Assembly (NCBI RefSeq): GCF_910593845.1
Contig: NZ_CAJVAS010000005.1
Span: 1 to 64,000, forward strand
Reading direction: 5' to 3'
From: Paenibacillus solanacearum
GTDB lineage: Bacteria; Bacillota; Bacilli; Paenibacillales; NBRC-103111
DNA length: 64,000 nucleotides
In this document: positions 9,306 through 18,994 of the stretch, in pieces
Layout of the letters: every line of letters starts with the position of its first letter
Position numbering within the stretch: position 1 is the first letter of the stretch
The notes under the pieces: generated by a model
What the model saw: the letters and a program-made list of their open reading frames with translations, nothing else
What the model was told of the DNA's origin: nothing
The model's database searches: none
Program-made: the position numbers and the translations under genes

Positions 9306-10400
9306 TTAGATGATTGCCCCTCTGCATGCCGCATCGTTAAACAAAACGGAATGTAACACACAGTTAATGTTTTTGCTAACGGTGGATAAAGTAAATTGTT
9401 CAAGCTCCCCCTTATTGCCTTGCGAGGTTACCGCTTTTCTTATAGCCTCTTGGAATCCCTCCGAACTAGGAGATACTAATCGAACATTTGGAAAACCCCA
9501 ATGCTTAAGCTCTCTAAGCTCGTTAGAAACCACTTCAGCTCCTGCAGCTGTATACTCGAGCACCTTGATAGGACAGGCACATTGGTAGTAATCGTCTTCG
9601 TCACCTGGATACAGGCCAATGTCCGAAGCGCAAAAATACTTGGGTACCTCCGAATATGGAACCTTTCCCAACATTTCGAATCGATCAGGGTGACGGGATT
9701 CCATAATTTTTTGCCGTATTGGGTCAGCCAGTTCTCCATCGCCTATAAGTAAGCACTTCACATTCGGTATATCCAGCTGGTCGATTGCATCCATAAAGTA
9801 AAGCTTTCGGGAAGCTGTTAGTCCGATCAGGCTGATCAGTAACGTATCCGGGGATATCCCGATCAATTTCTTAGCCTCGATTTTTGGTATACAAAATTTA
9901 GAGGTGTCGATTGGAGTAGGGATCCAATGAGCATTTTTTGTCCATCGACTAGCCCGGATTTGCAATTCAATGGAGGTGCAAAGCGCTGTTCGGTCTTTGA
10001 CAAGAAATTGTTGTTCCATCTCATCACTTAACAAATCAAAATAATCAATAATGATGGGAACCTCGAACTTATGGGGTGGATACCCTATGACATACCAGTT
10101 GTTAGGACAAATTACAGCATCAATCTTTAGTTTTCGAACAATTCCTTTGATCTTCATCCAAGCTAAGGTTTGATTCCAGATTGGAATTTTGTTATTTGGT
10201 AACCATTTGGCGGCAGTCGGCAAAAGCTGAATACTTAGCTGGTTCGTAATCTCTTCGTTGTGGGCCCCAAACTGTCTCCACGATTTCCATCGAACGATGT
10301 ATGGTTCATGGCCGGCCAACCGTAGGGCGTCAGCCAAGTAATCCGTACGTTGTCTATTCCCCGATTGGTTGGGTGAAATACTTAGTAATAAAACCTTCAT
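9306..10400 (-). CDS. glycosyltransferase, divergent GT4-like
   Basis: 364 residues starting MKVLLLSISPNQSGNRQR. The C-terminal part has LIGDGELADPIRQKI and KVLEYTAAGAEVVSNEL, the shape of a GT-B donor domain, but the usual second Glu context is weaker than in the neighbouring enzymes. It lacks the GG-x-ER loop of typical GT4 N-domains. Most likely an EPS glycosyltransferase, with lower certainty than the others in the operon. Confidence 0.65.
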   Translation of the reverse strand: MKVLLLSISPNQSGNRQRTDYLADALRLAGHEPYIVRWKSWRQFGAHNEEITNQLSIQLLPTAAKWLPNNKIPIWNQTLAWMKIKGIVRKLKIDAVICPNNWYVIGYPPHKFEVPIIIDYFDLLSDEMEQQFLVKDRTALCTSIELQIRASRWTKNAHWIPTPIDTSKFCIPKIEAKKLIGISPDTLLISLIGLTASRKLYFMDAIDQLDIPNVKCLLIGDGELADPIRQKIMESRHPDRFEMLGKVPYSEVPKYFCASDIGLYPGDEDDYYQCACPIKVLEYTAAGAEVVSNELRELKHWGFPNVRLVSPSSEGFQEAIRKAVTSQGNKGELEQFTLSTVSKNINCVLHSVLFNDAACRGAII

Positions 10401-10470
10401 CAGATCTTTACTCCCCCTTTGGTTGATTCTTGAGCATGTAAATGAGATTGCACTCTCTATAATTAATTCG

Positions 10471-11787
10471 TTAATCCGTCACAGAGGGCTGATTACGGGT
10501 GCGCAGTACTTTCTGTTTTGCCTGGGCAACCATTGTTTTTAGCGGCTCCAGACTAAAATGAAACAACCGGCGCCAAAGCAACCCCAGGCTCGTGCATTTG
10601 TATATCACAAATGCCCACTTCACTAAACTCACGATCATAATGGCTAAAGCGGCTCCAATTCCGCCAAACCATTGCAGCATTATAAAGGCTGAAGTTCCAC
10701 CGCAAACAAGACCTAGCAATTCCGCATAGGTTACGAAGTGAAATTTGCCTTCGGTGGATATATAATTCGTCATTACCACATAAGCAACATTCAGAGGCGC
10801 GCTAGCCAACAAAATCTGCCCCATCAGGATCGATTCGTTGTATTCGGGTCCATAAACAAAAGGAAGCGCGAAAGGCAGCAAAGCAGATGCGATAGCAGCC
10901 AGGAATAAGGTCATATAGAATAGGATCCCATGTATCCGTTCAACCTGTCTTTGCCTTTCCCCTTTCTGCATATCCATCAATTTGGGAAACAAGTAAGTAC
11001 CAATTGCGCCAACGAGTATGGAAGGCAGCATCGTCGCAATACTGGCTGAAACTGTATATATCCCTAATGCATATGTGGTAAGGAACAGAGAAATAAGCAA
11101 CTGATCTAGATTGTTGCCAAAAGTACCTACGATGAAGCCTGAATATAGCTGTATTCCCTTGCCAAACAACTCGCGCCCTGTTTTTAGAACGTTAGCAACC
11201 TTTGGCTGGATCACGTTTAAAACCCACATTAATGAGATTAAGAATAATCCCAATGACCAAACCAAACTGCAAATGACAAAGCTGCGTACAGAGTAATGAT
11301 TTGTTAGCAGCAGCGTACAAATCATAAGCAAAATGCCCACCGGATTCATAATCCGGAGGGCCAGCACCTTACCAAACATATTTTTGGTTTGTAATGTACC
11401 GATCAATCCGTCGGACAAAAGGCCAAACGGCAAGGAAATCAAAGAGATTTGAGCAAGTGCAATGACTTTGTTCGATTGGTTGGCCAACAAATTAGGCAGA
11501 ATACATTCACCTATCAAAAGACCGATTAGACCGATGCATGCACCAATAACCAAGTACACGCCGAAATACTCCCTTTGCTTTTCGGGAAACTGCTTCCCCA
11601 GATAAATAACCGCGCCCGGTAAGCCGATCGTGAAGAGAATCGTAAACAAACCACTCCAACGCGTAGCCGTTGCCAGCTCCCCCCTTCCTTCGGGGCCTAA
11701 GTATCTGGCACTGAGAATTCCGGTAACCAAATTAATCGCGATAACTAAAATGTTAATTCCAAGGCTGGATAGGAATAGTTTTTTCAT
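10471..11787 (-). CDS. Wzx-like polysaccharide flippase
   Basis: 438 residues, mostly hydrophobic, with roughly twelve predicted membrane helices. The N-terminus (NILVIAINLVTGILSARYLG followed by PEGRGELA) is characteristic of the MOP superfamily of oligosaccharide flippases. It would move the finished undecaprenyl-linked repeat unit across the membrane for polymerisation. Stop and start sit within a few bases of the upstream secreted-protein gene. A 70-bp gap separates it from the downstream glycosyltransferase. Confidence 0.82.
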   Translation of the reverse strand: MKKLFLSSLGINILVIAINLVTGILSARYLGPEGRGELATATRWSGLFTILFTIGLPGAVIYLGKQFPEKQREYFGVYLVIGACIGLIGLLIGECILPNLLANQSNKVIALAQISLISLPFGLLSDGLIGTLQTKNMFGKVLALRIMNPVGILLMICTLLLTNHYSVRSFVICSLVWSLGLFLISLMWVLNVIQPKVANVLKTGRELFGKGIQLYSGFIVGTFGNNLDQLLISLFLTTYALGIYTVSASIATMLPSILVGAIGTYLFPKLMDMQKGERQRQVERIHGILFYMTLFLAAIASALLPFALPFVYGPEYNESILMGQILLASAPLNVAYVVMTNYISTEGKFHFVTYAELLGLVCGGTSAFIMLQWFGGIGAALAIMIVSLVKWAFVIYKCTSLGLLWRRLFHFSLEPLKTMVAQAKQKVLRTRNQPSVTD

Positions 11788-11790
11788 AGG

Positions 11791-13500
11791 CTACCTTTGC
11801 TTGAACGATTTTACGAGTCTCTTCGCCTCACCGAATGGAGTATCGATGGATTCGTAGATATTCACCATCAGTTGGTTTTCAATTTGGTCGGTCCGAATAT
11901 CGTCGAATATAAAAGATTGTTTGCCACTAACCAGTCGATTTACCCCTGTGAAGGAAAACGATTGCGAACCTATGGCTCTCCCCGAGGTATCGGCCAATTC
12001 AATCTTCAACTTGGAAAAATTTTGGTCGACCACGATGTTCTCAAGTCTCTTGATATCCAAATCCATATTCATCTTATACTTATATTTTCCTTGATCATAT
12101 AAAGTGGACACAGACCAATAATTTAGATTGGCTTCGAACGGATAAAACGTCAGTTTGCTGTCATCCGTTTCCTTCTGAACCTGTGTCCGGAACGATGCGA
12201 TCGGTATTCGGTATGGTGCGGCGGACTGACCATCCAACAGATTCATGACCAGCTCGTTGCCCTTCTCCGAATTCGGCAGATTAAAGGAGTAGCTGATCAC
12301 GTAGCTTAAATTAGGGATAAGCTCCTGCACGACTGCGCTTTGTCTGGCGCCGAGGTAATTGTAGCCGTCGTTCGTACGAATTCCTGCCAGAATTCCAGGA
12401 ACCGGTAAGGGCTGTCCCGTCTTGTTCTGCAATTTAAACTTGGCTACGGCCATCTGGTACCCCTCGCCTTCGGCTCCGTGCATATGCAGTTCTACCAGTG
12501 AAACGTCGACGCCTTGCGGCACCAGCTTATTCAGCGAATCAAATGCAATCACACTGTTAAAGCCGCCGGCAACTGGCTGTTCAGACCCGTACAGGGTATC
12601 CAGTGAAATATTCAGCCTTCCTATCCGCAAGCCTAGTACAGTTTTATCCGATTGAACATAATTCTCCTGATTCAAGACCGTTAAACTTTTTAGCTGTACA
12701 CCCTCCTCCAGCGGAATTGCATAATATAACTGCTGCTTCTCCCCGGGCTCCAGTGTTACCGGTTCTGTCGCGGCAATTCTTTTGCCATGATACACTTTAT
12801 TATCGGTATTCCCGTCTAACTGGATGTCCGGTACCATCTCCTTCATCGTACCCATGTTTTCCACGAGAAGGGTAACAACCGCCACTGGCCCTTGAGCGCT
12901 ATTCTGATGAATTACCTGCATCGGCGTGTATCGCAAGCTTACGGACAATACTGGAATAGCGAATGGCTGTTTCCAGGCCAGCTTCTGCACTCCCCCATTA
13001 TCAAAGGATTTCCCCCCGTTCCATTGATCGGTGATCGGAATGGAAAGAACCGTTTTCTCGCGGATCGGGTATTCAAACTCATCTTTATCCACCCAATAAA
13101 GTGACGTGATCTTAAAATCGGTATTCCGTTCCAATGTGACGAGATAGCTTAACTCAACCTTCTCCTGCGGTTGAATAGCCGCTGCGTTGTTCTCACTCGG
13201 ACGCAGTGTGTAATAGGTACCGGTATCTGTCACTACCCGTAGATCATATTCCGGCACGCGTGTCATCTGACTGCCTGTATTAAACATTTTGATAACTACG
13301 CCGATCTGCGTTCCGCTTGCCGCCCGTTCATTTAATATGCTTTTTACTTCAACCTGAACCGACTCGTTCAGAGCATATCGTTCCACTGTTTGGTAAACGG
13401 GCACCGACTCGTTGTCGGCAGCCACAAGATTAACCGGATATGCCAATATACTAGCCAAAATAACGAAAGCAGCCATAGCTTTATTCCAATGATGTATCAC
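11791..13500 (-). CDS. secreted protein with internal repeats, unknown function
   Basis: 569 residues from a GTG at 13500 (GAGGG upstream). A signal peptide is apparent (hydrophobic core about 8-24, VAA-D cleavage near 28). I recognise no family. Three or four segments share a pattern: a beta-rich stretch ending in a residue after 'PEY/PDI', a display of charged residues, then QPQEKVELSYLV (near 110), EPGEKQQLYYAI (near 255) or IPNLSYVISYSF (near 395), which suggests tandem immunoglobulin-like beta domains. It lies between the flippase and an HlyD-like lipoprotein, all closely spaced, so a role in export or surface attachment of the polymer is inferred. Confidence 0.6.
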   Translation of the reverse strand: MIHHWNKAMAAFVILASILAYPVNLVAADNESVPVYQTVERYALNESVQVEVKSILNERAASGTQIGVVIKMFNTGSQMTRVPEYDLRVVTDTGTYYTLRPSENNAAAIQPQEKVELSYLVTLERNTDFKITSLYWVDKDEFEYPIREKTVLSIPITDQWNGGKSFDNGGVQKLAWKQPFAIPVLSVSLRYTPMQVIHQNSAQGPVAVVTLLVENMGTMKEMVPDIQLDGNTDNKVYHGKRIAATEPVTLEPGEKQQLYYAIPLEEGVQLKSLTVLNQENYVQSDKTVLGLRIGRLNISLDTLYGSEQPVAGGFNSVIAFDSLNKLVPQGVDVSLVELHMHGAEGEGYQMAVAKFKLQNKTGQPLPVPGILAGIRTNDGYNYLGARQSAVVQELIPNLSYVISYSFNLPNSEKGNELVMNLLDGQSAAPYRIPIASFRTQVQKETDDSKLTFYPFEANLNYWSVSTLYDQGKYKYKMNMDLDIKRLENIVVDQNFSKLKIELADTSGRAIGSQSFSFTGVNRLVSGKQSFIFDDIRTDQIENQLMVNIYESIDTPFGEAKRLVKSFKQR

Positions 13501-13511
13501 GGTTTATGCCC

Positions 13512-14816
13512 TCACTTTTTCGCTTGATTGCCGGCGGATGCCAGCTGTACTATTTCTTTATCCTTCAATTGGTTCGGATCAGAGATAACAATCGTATCCC
13601 CTTCCTTCAAGCCGGAAAGGACCTCCTGGTACAACTCGTCATCGCTTAGGCGTCCAAGCTCCACCTTTCGCCGTTCCACGCTATTACCGCTTGTAACTAG
13701 GAAAACGTAATTTTCTTCCACTTTCTTAACAATGCTGGCCAAAGGGATAGCCAGTACAACTTGTTCGTTTTCGCTTGTGAGCTGAATGCGGGTTCTCATT
13801 CCCGGTTTGAACTTAAGATCACCGTTAGGGACTTCCAAAATTAATTCGTACCCTTTCGTTTGAGGATCAATGACACTGGACATAAAGCTGATATTCGCTT
13901 TAGCTTTTTCCTTTTCCGCGGAACCCGGCAGGTAGAATGAAAGCTCGCTTTTTCCTCGCACCAGCCGGGCTGCCTGCTCTGGCAGCTGGGACCTGATCTT
14001 GATCGGATCAAATCTTTGAATCAGACCAACCTTGGTTCCTTTTCCTGCGGTCATTCCCTTCTCCAGCTGCAGCTCGGTAAGAATGCCGTCCGCCGGCGCT
14101 TTAACGTCAAGACCTGAAGCCAGTTCGTCGAATTGTTGAAGGTTTAATTGGGTTTCCTTAAGCTGTGTCTGAAGCGAAGATAAAAAGTCCGTCGCTTCAA
14201 ACGACTTCAGCTTTTGCCTAAGTAAGGCGAGATCCATTTGCGCATTGCTCAATTGCGACTCTGCCTGCTGTACCTGAAGTTTTTTGGCAAGCCCGGCCTC
14301 ATAATCGTTTTTAATTTTATTTCGGGCTCGAGTCAGATCGACAATTCCATGCTCCGCCTTCTGTATGGCATTTTGCATTTCCGATCTGTTCAATTCCCTG
14401 TTATTGCGTGCCTGTTGAATGGCATCTTCCGCTTTTCGTACGGCAAGAGACAATCTCTCCCGTTCGAATTTGGCATCTTTGGAGAACAGCAGCAGGATGA
14501 CATCCCCTTCTTTAACGCTGTCTCCTCGTTTTTTAAATATTTCTTCGATCGTCCCTTCCGTCTGAGCAAGCACATCGAATTGTACGGAAGCAATAAACTC
14601 CGCCGCCTGTTCCGGCGACTCGCCCAACTTCTGTTTAGCCAGCTTCCACGTTTTGACGCTCTTCTGCTGCTGTTCCTGGGCCAATACCTCTTTCTCCGGC
14701 TGAAATACTTTGATAGCCGAACACCCTGCAAGAACCGACAAACTTAATCCCAACACACCAACCGCTCTTAAATGACGGTAGGCTATTTTTCGACGATGCT
14801 TCCGTTGTTTACGCAT
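13512..14816 (-). CDS. HlyD/RND-type membrane-fusion lipoprotein
   Basis: 434 residues. The N-terminus is basic, followed by a hydrophobic stretch and a lipobox LSVLAGC with Cys32 as the lipidation site. Next come a split biotinyl-lipoyl-like domain (GTIEEIFKKRGDSVKEGDVI, with its partner VKAPADGILTELQLEKGM), a long alpha-helical hairpin (about 110-225) rich in Gln and Lys, and a beta-barrel part. Such adaptors link inner-membrane pumps to their targets; in monoderms they pair with ABC transporters, yet no ABC genes adjoin. The 3' end of the Wzy gene overlaps this start by 34 bp. A role in EPS secretion is inferred only. Confidence 0.75.
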   Translation of the reverse strand: MRKQRKHRRKIAYRHLRAVGVLGLSLSVLAGCSAIKVFQPEKEVLAQEQQQKSVKTWKLAKQKLGESPEQAAEFIASVQFDVLAQTEGTIEEIFKKRGDSVKEGDVILLLFSKDAKFERERLSLAVRKAEDAIQQARNNRELNRSEMQNAIQKAEHGIVDLTRARNKIKNDYEAGLAKKLQVQQAESQLSNAQMDLALLRQKLKSFEATDFLSSLQTQLKETQLNLQQFDELASGLDVKAPADGILTELQLEKGMTAGKGTKVGLIQRFDPIKIRSQLPEQAARLVRGKSELSFYLPGSAEKEKAKANISFMSSVIDPQTKGYELILEVPNGDLKFKPGMRTRIQLTSENEQVVLAIPLASIVKKVEENYVFLVTSGNSVERRKVELGRLSDDELYQEVLSGLKEGDTIVISDPNQLKDKEIVQLASAGNQAKK

Positions 14817-16207
14817 TCCGATAACTCCCTCCTACGGATTAAAGTAATCTTGTCCAAGTAACCTATACAAAGCCAAATAATTGCACAAGTCGAGTAGTTT
14901 CCACCGATAGACCAGCTTCCAATTGTTGCAAGCAATATCCCTAATATGATTAATCCCGTAGTACTAGAATTGGCTTCTCTAAATGCCATCCGAAGTGCTT
15001 CGAAGATGATTAACCCATAAATCGCCCCACCGATAATACCGTCGGATATCATGATATTGCTTAAATCCACCTCTGAACTGGCCCCTGTGTCAGACATCTT
15101 TGCAGCCAAAGTCGTAATACCAAGTCCTTGACCAATCGGCATTTGGAACCCATGGAGCAACCCATTCTGGAACATCGCTAAATGAGTTAATGCGGTGGAA
15201 TGTTCTTCATCGAACGGGTTCGCCAACCCGTTCACTTGATGAGCGATCAGTGCACTTTCGCTTTGGATTTTCGTAATTGCGGAAAAGCTAGCTAATAATG
15301 AGATACCCACAATAACAGTTATAATAACTCTAGCTGCTCCCCTTCTAACACTCATTACCGTAACAATTGCTAGAGAGAATGCTGTAAGAAAAACCGGCGT
15401 TCTTTGCGATTGCATAAACATTGCGTAACAAAGAAGAGGTAGCATCATAACAGATGCTAGTCGAAGTAAGATTGTTCCGCGAAGTAGCAATACCCAGGCA
15501 ATGACTATACTAATAACAAGGTAAAGAGTATATTCCGCAGCATTCGTATATAAGGAAAATGCTCGTGACCCGTTGCCGATCATAAGGGCAGCATAACCAG
15601 CTACATCAATCCACGATTCTTCAAAATTCAAAAAACCGTAATAAATTTGCTTCAACCCATAAAGGGCGCTAATCACCCCAATTAAGCATACCGTTCCGCA
15701 GATAACCTTCATCCAACGCCCGTTTAAGTAAATTCGGGATAGAACCATCCAAAATAAGGGGACGATATAGAACATCACTCCCCCTAGTCCTGTCAGAAGG
15801 CTTCCTTGAAGCGGATTAAATACTTGCACCGCGTCGATAAGTATCATCCAGCGGACTAGTTTAAACAGCCGGGTATCCTCATCCTTCGGAATCCCTTGCC
15901 GCCGAATATATGTCCAATATACCCAATACGATCCGAGAAGCATGATCATGGCCGGGGCAAGAATAACAAGCGGGTCAAATGAGCTCCATCCGGATGAAGG
16001 AATGAGCGCCCTGCGAAGAAAACCCATAAAGGGGAGGTAGATGAGCAGCCCGAAAAGCACCCACCGGGGCTGACTTATACTTAGTGCAGTAAATACTAGG
16101 CTGATAGCCGCAAACAATATGATCCTTATTTTAGTTGGATCTACCACCGCTCGTCCTAATAAGTAGCCGCACATGCTAAAAAAAACAATCCAGAGGATCG
16201 TCTTCAT
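14783..16207 (-). CDS. Wzy-like / O-antigen ligase-type polymerase
   Basis: 474 residues from ATG 16207 (AAGGGAACCGGGCC upstream); the frame is open further to 16246. About twelve hydrophobic helices with a larger extracytoplasmic loop (about 290-345), the layout of Wzy/WaaL polymerases, which share little sequence. The central MQSQRTPVFLTAFSLA segment resembles the conserved RT/SRT patch near the major loop in these proteins. It would polymerise flipped repeat units outside the membrane. Its 3' end overlaps the HlyD-like gene. Confidence 0.72.
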   Translation of the reverse strand: MKTILWIVFFSMCGYLLGRAVVDPTKIRIILFAAISLVFTALSISQPRWVLFGLLIYLPFMGFLRRALIPSSGWSSFDPLVILAPAMIMLLGSYWVYWTYIRRQGIPKDEDTRLFKLVRWMILIDAVQVFNPLQGSLLTGLGGVMFYIVPLFWMVLSRIYLNGRWMKVICGTVCLIGVISALYGLKQIYYGFLNFEESWIDVAGYAALMIGNGSRAFSLYTNAAEYTLYLVISIVIAWVLLLRGTILLRLASVMMLPLLCYAMFMQSQRTPVFLTAFSLAIVTVMSVRRGAARVIITVIVGISLLASFSAITKIQSESALIAHQVNGLANPFDEEHSTALTHLAMFQNGLLHGFQMPIGQGLGITTLAAKMSDTGASSEVDLSNIMISDGIIGGAIYGLIIFEALRMAFREANSSTTGLIILGILLATIGSWSIGGNYSTCAIIWLCIGYLDKITLIRRRELSECVNNGSIVEK

Positions 16208-16426
16208 GGCCCGGTTCCCTTGAAATTTGTGCAGAATGGCATACAAGCCCCAACGCCTACTTCCCTATTCGAGATTTTAGACACATTCGTATGTATTCCA
16301 TGACTGCGGGCTTCATGAATAGTCGATGCCGCAGCCCGGTTTATTGTCGATGTCATGGGAATCAAAATACGTACCGAGGGAAGCGATCACCAGGTCCGAA
16401 GGTTCAAGCCTCCCCCGAGAAAACTA

Positions 16427-17800
16427 TTAATGCATATTTGCATACTCGCAATTTCGTTTACTGCCGATACCGATTCCTTCGTATTCCAGGCCGTGGATAT
16501 TCGCTGCCTGTAATGCATTACGACCATCAATAATTAACGGCCGTCGCATAAGGGAAACAACATCTTTGGGATCCAAACTTGTATATTCGGGCCATTCCGT
16601 TACGATCAACGCTGCATCTGCATTGAACAAAGCCTCTGTTGCACTTACGGCAAAATGTACCGACTCCGGAAGTAAAGACATCGCTTTATCCATGGCCACC
16701 GGATCATGCACTCGAACCTTAGCCCCCTGGGATAAGAGGGCATGTATTATGGGAAAACTGGGAGCCTCTCGAAGATCGTCCGTCCCTGGCTTGAAAGACA
16801 AGCCCAAGACCGAAATTTGTTTGCCGGACAATTCCCCAAGACGATCTTGCAGCTTCTCAAGCATAATCAATTTCTGAGACTGATTCACTTCAATTACGGC
16901 GGACAGAAGCTTGAAATCATAGCCGTTCGTATCTGCAATAAACCGCAGTGCCCGCGTATCCTTCGGGAAACAGCTTCCGCCATAGCCGATCCCCGCTTGC
17001 AAAAATGAAGAACCAATTCGCGAATCTTTGCCGATAATAGAAGCGACATGCGTTACATCCGCCCCAACACGGTCGCACACATTCGCGATTTCATTGATAA
17101 AACTTATCTTCATAGCCAGATATGCATTCGCTGCATACTTTGCCAATTCCGCGCTTCTGCGGTCAACTACAATATATTCGGGACCTCGATAACCGACGGG
17201 TCGCAAGGCTTGCATCGGGGGCTGGAAGCTTTGTTCCGCAATACCGGCATAAAGTTCATACAGAAGCTTGCTTGAATATTCATCGCCGCCTACGACAATC
17301 CGGTCGGGATATAGCGTATCCTGAATGGCCCTGCCTTGCCGTAAAAACTCAGGGTTGGACGTTACTTTCACGCGATCTTCCAACCCGACCTCCTTAATCT
17401 TGCGGTCAATTTGATCGGCTGTTCCCACCGGCACCGTACTTTTATTGACCAATACGGTCGGGCTGTTCTTCGTCCGAATAAAATCCAATGTTTCAGCCAC
17501 GGCTGAGAATAAGTACGTCAAATTAGGCGAGCCATCGGAATTAGCCGGCGTACCGACCGCAAAGAAAATGACATCGGCATGCTCCACCGCTTCCCGCGAA
17601 GGCGTAACGAAACGAAGGTAATCCTGCCGCAATTGGATCAATTCTTTCAAACCCGGCTCATAAAAAGGCATGTTTCCTAGATCCAGCTGCTTGATCTTCG
17701 TCTCGTCTACATCCACGCAAGTAACATCATGCTCCAAGTAAGCCATTGAAACAGCGGTTGTCAAGCCTACATAACCCGTTCCGATCACAGTTACTTTCAT
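16427..17800 (-). CDS. ugd: UDP-glucose 6-dehydrogenase
   Basis: Oxidises UDP-glucose to UDP-glucuronate with two NAD. The 457-residue protein has the N-terminal NAD site VIGTGYVGLTTAV, the central AKYAANAYLAMKISFINEIA and the catalytic cysteine in GYGGSCFPKDTRAL (about 256-269), then the C-terminal GLSFKPGTDDLREAPS. Length and all motifs match Ugd/TuaD. It lies just downstream of galU, which makes its substrate, so the polymer likely contains glucuronic acid or a sugar derived from it. AGGGGAG precedes the ATG. Confidence 0.95.
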   Translation of the reverse strand: MKVTVIGTGYVGLTTAVSMAYLEHDVTCVDVDETKIKQLDLGNMPFYEPGLKELIQLRQDYLRFVTPSREAVEHADVIFFAVGTPANSDGSPNLTYLFSAVAETLDFIRTKNSPTVLVNKSTVPVGTADQIDRKIKEVGLEDRVKVTSNPEFLRQGRAIQDTLYPDRIVVGGDEYSSKLLYELYAGIAEQSFQPPMQALRPVGYRGPEYIVVDRRSAELAKYAANAYLAMKISFINEIANVCDRVGADVTHVASIIGKDSRIGSSFLQAGIGYGGSCFPKDTRALRFIADTNGYDFKLLSAVIEVNQSQKLIMLEKLQDRLGELSGKQISVLGLSFKPGTDDLREAPSFPIIHALLSQGAKVRVHDPVAMDKAMSLLPESVHFAVSATEALFNADAALIVTEWPEYTSLDPKDVVSLMRRPLIIDGRNALQAANIHGLEYEGIGIGSKRNCEYANMH

Positions 17801-17850
17801 ATATTAACTCCCCTGACAAGCACACATTGTGCTGTTTCTTCTCGATTCAT

Positions 17851-18741
17851 CTAGCCGATGACATGGGGCAAAGAATCTCTCTCCAGCATCGTTTCCATCG
17901 CTTTCAGAAGGGGACCGCGGAGCTCGTGATTGCGTAGAGCGAAGTCCAGGGTCGTAAGGATAAAGCCCAGTTTCTCACCGACATCGTAACGGGTTCCTTG
18001 GAAGTGAAAGGCATAGACTCGCTGTATTTCGTTCAATTTTTGAATGGCGTCCGTTAATTGAATCTCACCCCCGGCGCCTTCCTCCTGAAGATCAAGGAAA
18101 CGAAAAATCTCGGGCGTAAGCACGTATCTTCCCATGATCGCAAGGTTGGATGGAGCTTTCCCAGACCGGGGCTTCTCGACAAATTGGTTGACTTGATACA
18201 AGCTGCCTGCCTTGGACAACGGATCGATAATACCGTAACGGTGGGTTTCGTTATCTGCGACCGGTTGAATCCCGATAATGGAGCTGCTGGTTTTCTCGAA
18301 TTGTTGAATCAATTGCTTCAGACAAGGGGTTTCGGATTGAACAATATCATCGCCGAGCAGCACCGCGAACGGTTCATCGCCGATGAACCTTCGGGCACAC
18401 CATATCGCATGACCCAAGCCCTTTGGTTCCTTCTGGCGTATATAATGGATTTCCACCTTGGAAGAACGGCGAACTTCCTCGAGAAGTTCCACCTTCCCCT
18501 TCATGGCCAAATTGGTTTCGAGTTCAAATGCATGGTCGAAGTGATCTTCAATTGCACGTTTCCCTTTCCCCGTTACGATAATAATATCCTCAATTCCCGA
18601 TTCAACGGCTTCCTCAACAATGTATTGGATCGTTGGTTTGTCGATGATCGGAAGCATTTCCTTAGGCATTGCCTTGGTTGCCGGCAGAAATCGGGTTCCG
18701 AGCCCGGCGGCAGGAATAATCGCCTTTCTTACGCTTTTCAT
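17851..18741 (-). CDS. galU: UTP-glucose-1-phosphate uridylyltransferase
   Basis: Makes UDP-glucose from UTP and glucose-1-phosphate. The 296-residue protein starts [20 protein letters not shown], the GalU nucleotide site, with [19 protein letters not shown] following and [11 protein letters not shown] near the C-terminus, all standard for bacterial GalU. It precedes ugd by 50 bp. It may be a locus-specific copy besides a housekeeping one. A 13-bp imperfect inverted repeat lies 49 bp upstream of the start. Confidence 0.95.
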   Translation of the reverse strand: MKSVRKAIIPAAGLGTRFLPATKAMPKEMLPIIDKPTIQYIVEEAVESGIEDIIIVTGKGKRAIEDHFDHAFELETNLAMKGKVELLEEVRRSSKVEIHYIRQKEPKGLGHAIWCARRFIGDEPFAVLLGDDIVQSETPCLKQLIQQFEKTSSSIIGIQPVADNETHRYGIIDPLSKAGSLYQVNQFVEKPRSGKAPSNLAIMGRYVLTPEIFRFLDLQEEGAGGEIQLTDAIQKLNEIQRVYAFHFQGTRYDVGEKLGFILTTLDFALRNHELRGPLLKAMETMLERDSLPHVIG

Positions 18742-18789
18742 TGTTTTCCCTCCAATTGCGATTTTTGTCTGTTATCAGCAATAAAATAC

Positions 18790-18831
18790 CTAACTTCGTT
18801 GTCTTAACAAAAAATAAAACAACAAAGTTAG
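18790..18831. repeat. inverted repeat upstream of galU
   Basis: CTAACTTCGTTGT (18790-18802) mirrors ACAACAAAGTTAG (18819-18831) with one mismatch, around a 16-nt A-rich loop. It could be a terminator for the BY-kinase gene or an operator for galU; it does not match the 15-bp operator found elsewhere. Confidence 0.45.
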
Positions 18832-18994
18832 ATCCTTTATAATAAGGGCATTCAACCCTGCCTCACGTCACACCCTCGACAATGAATGTCTAAGGTTTAT
18901 TGCAACCCACAGCATGACCGAGTGCCTACAATTGATAAAGGTATAGTAGACATTACCTGCGACGAAAAAAGAATCCGTGTAGAGGTTATGAAGA

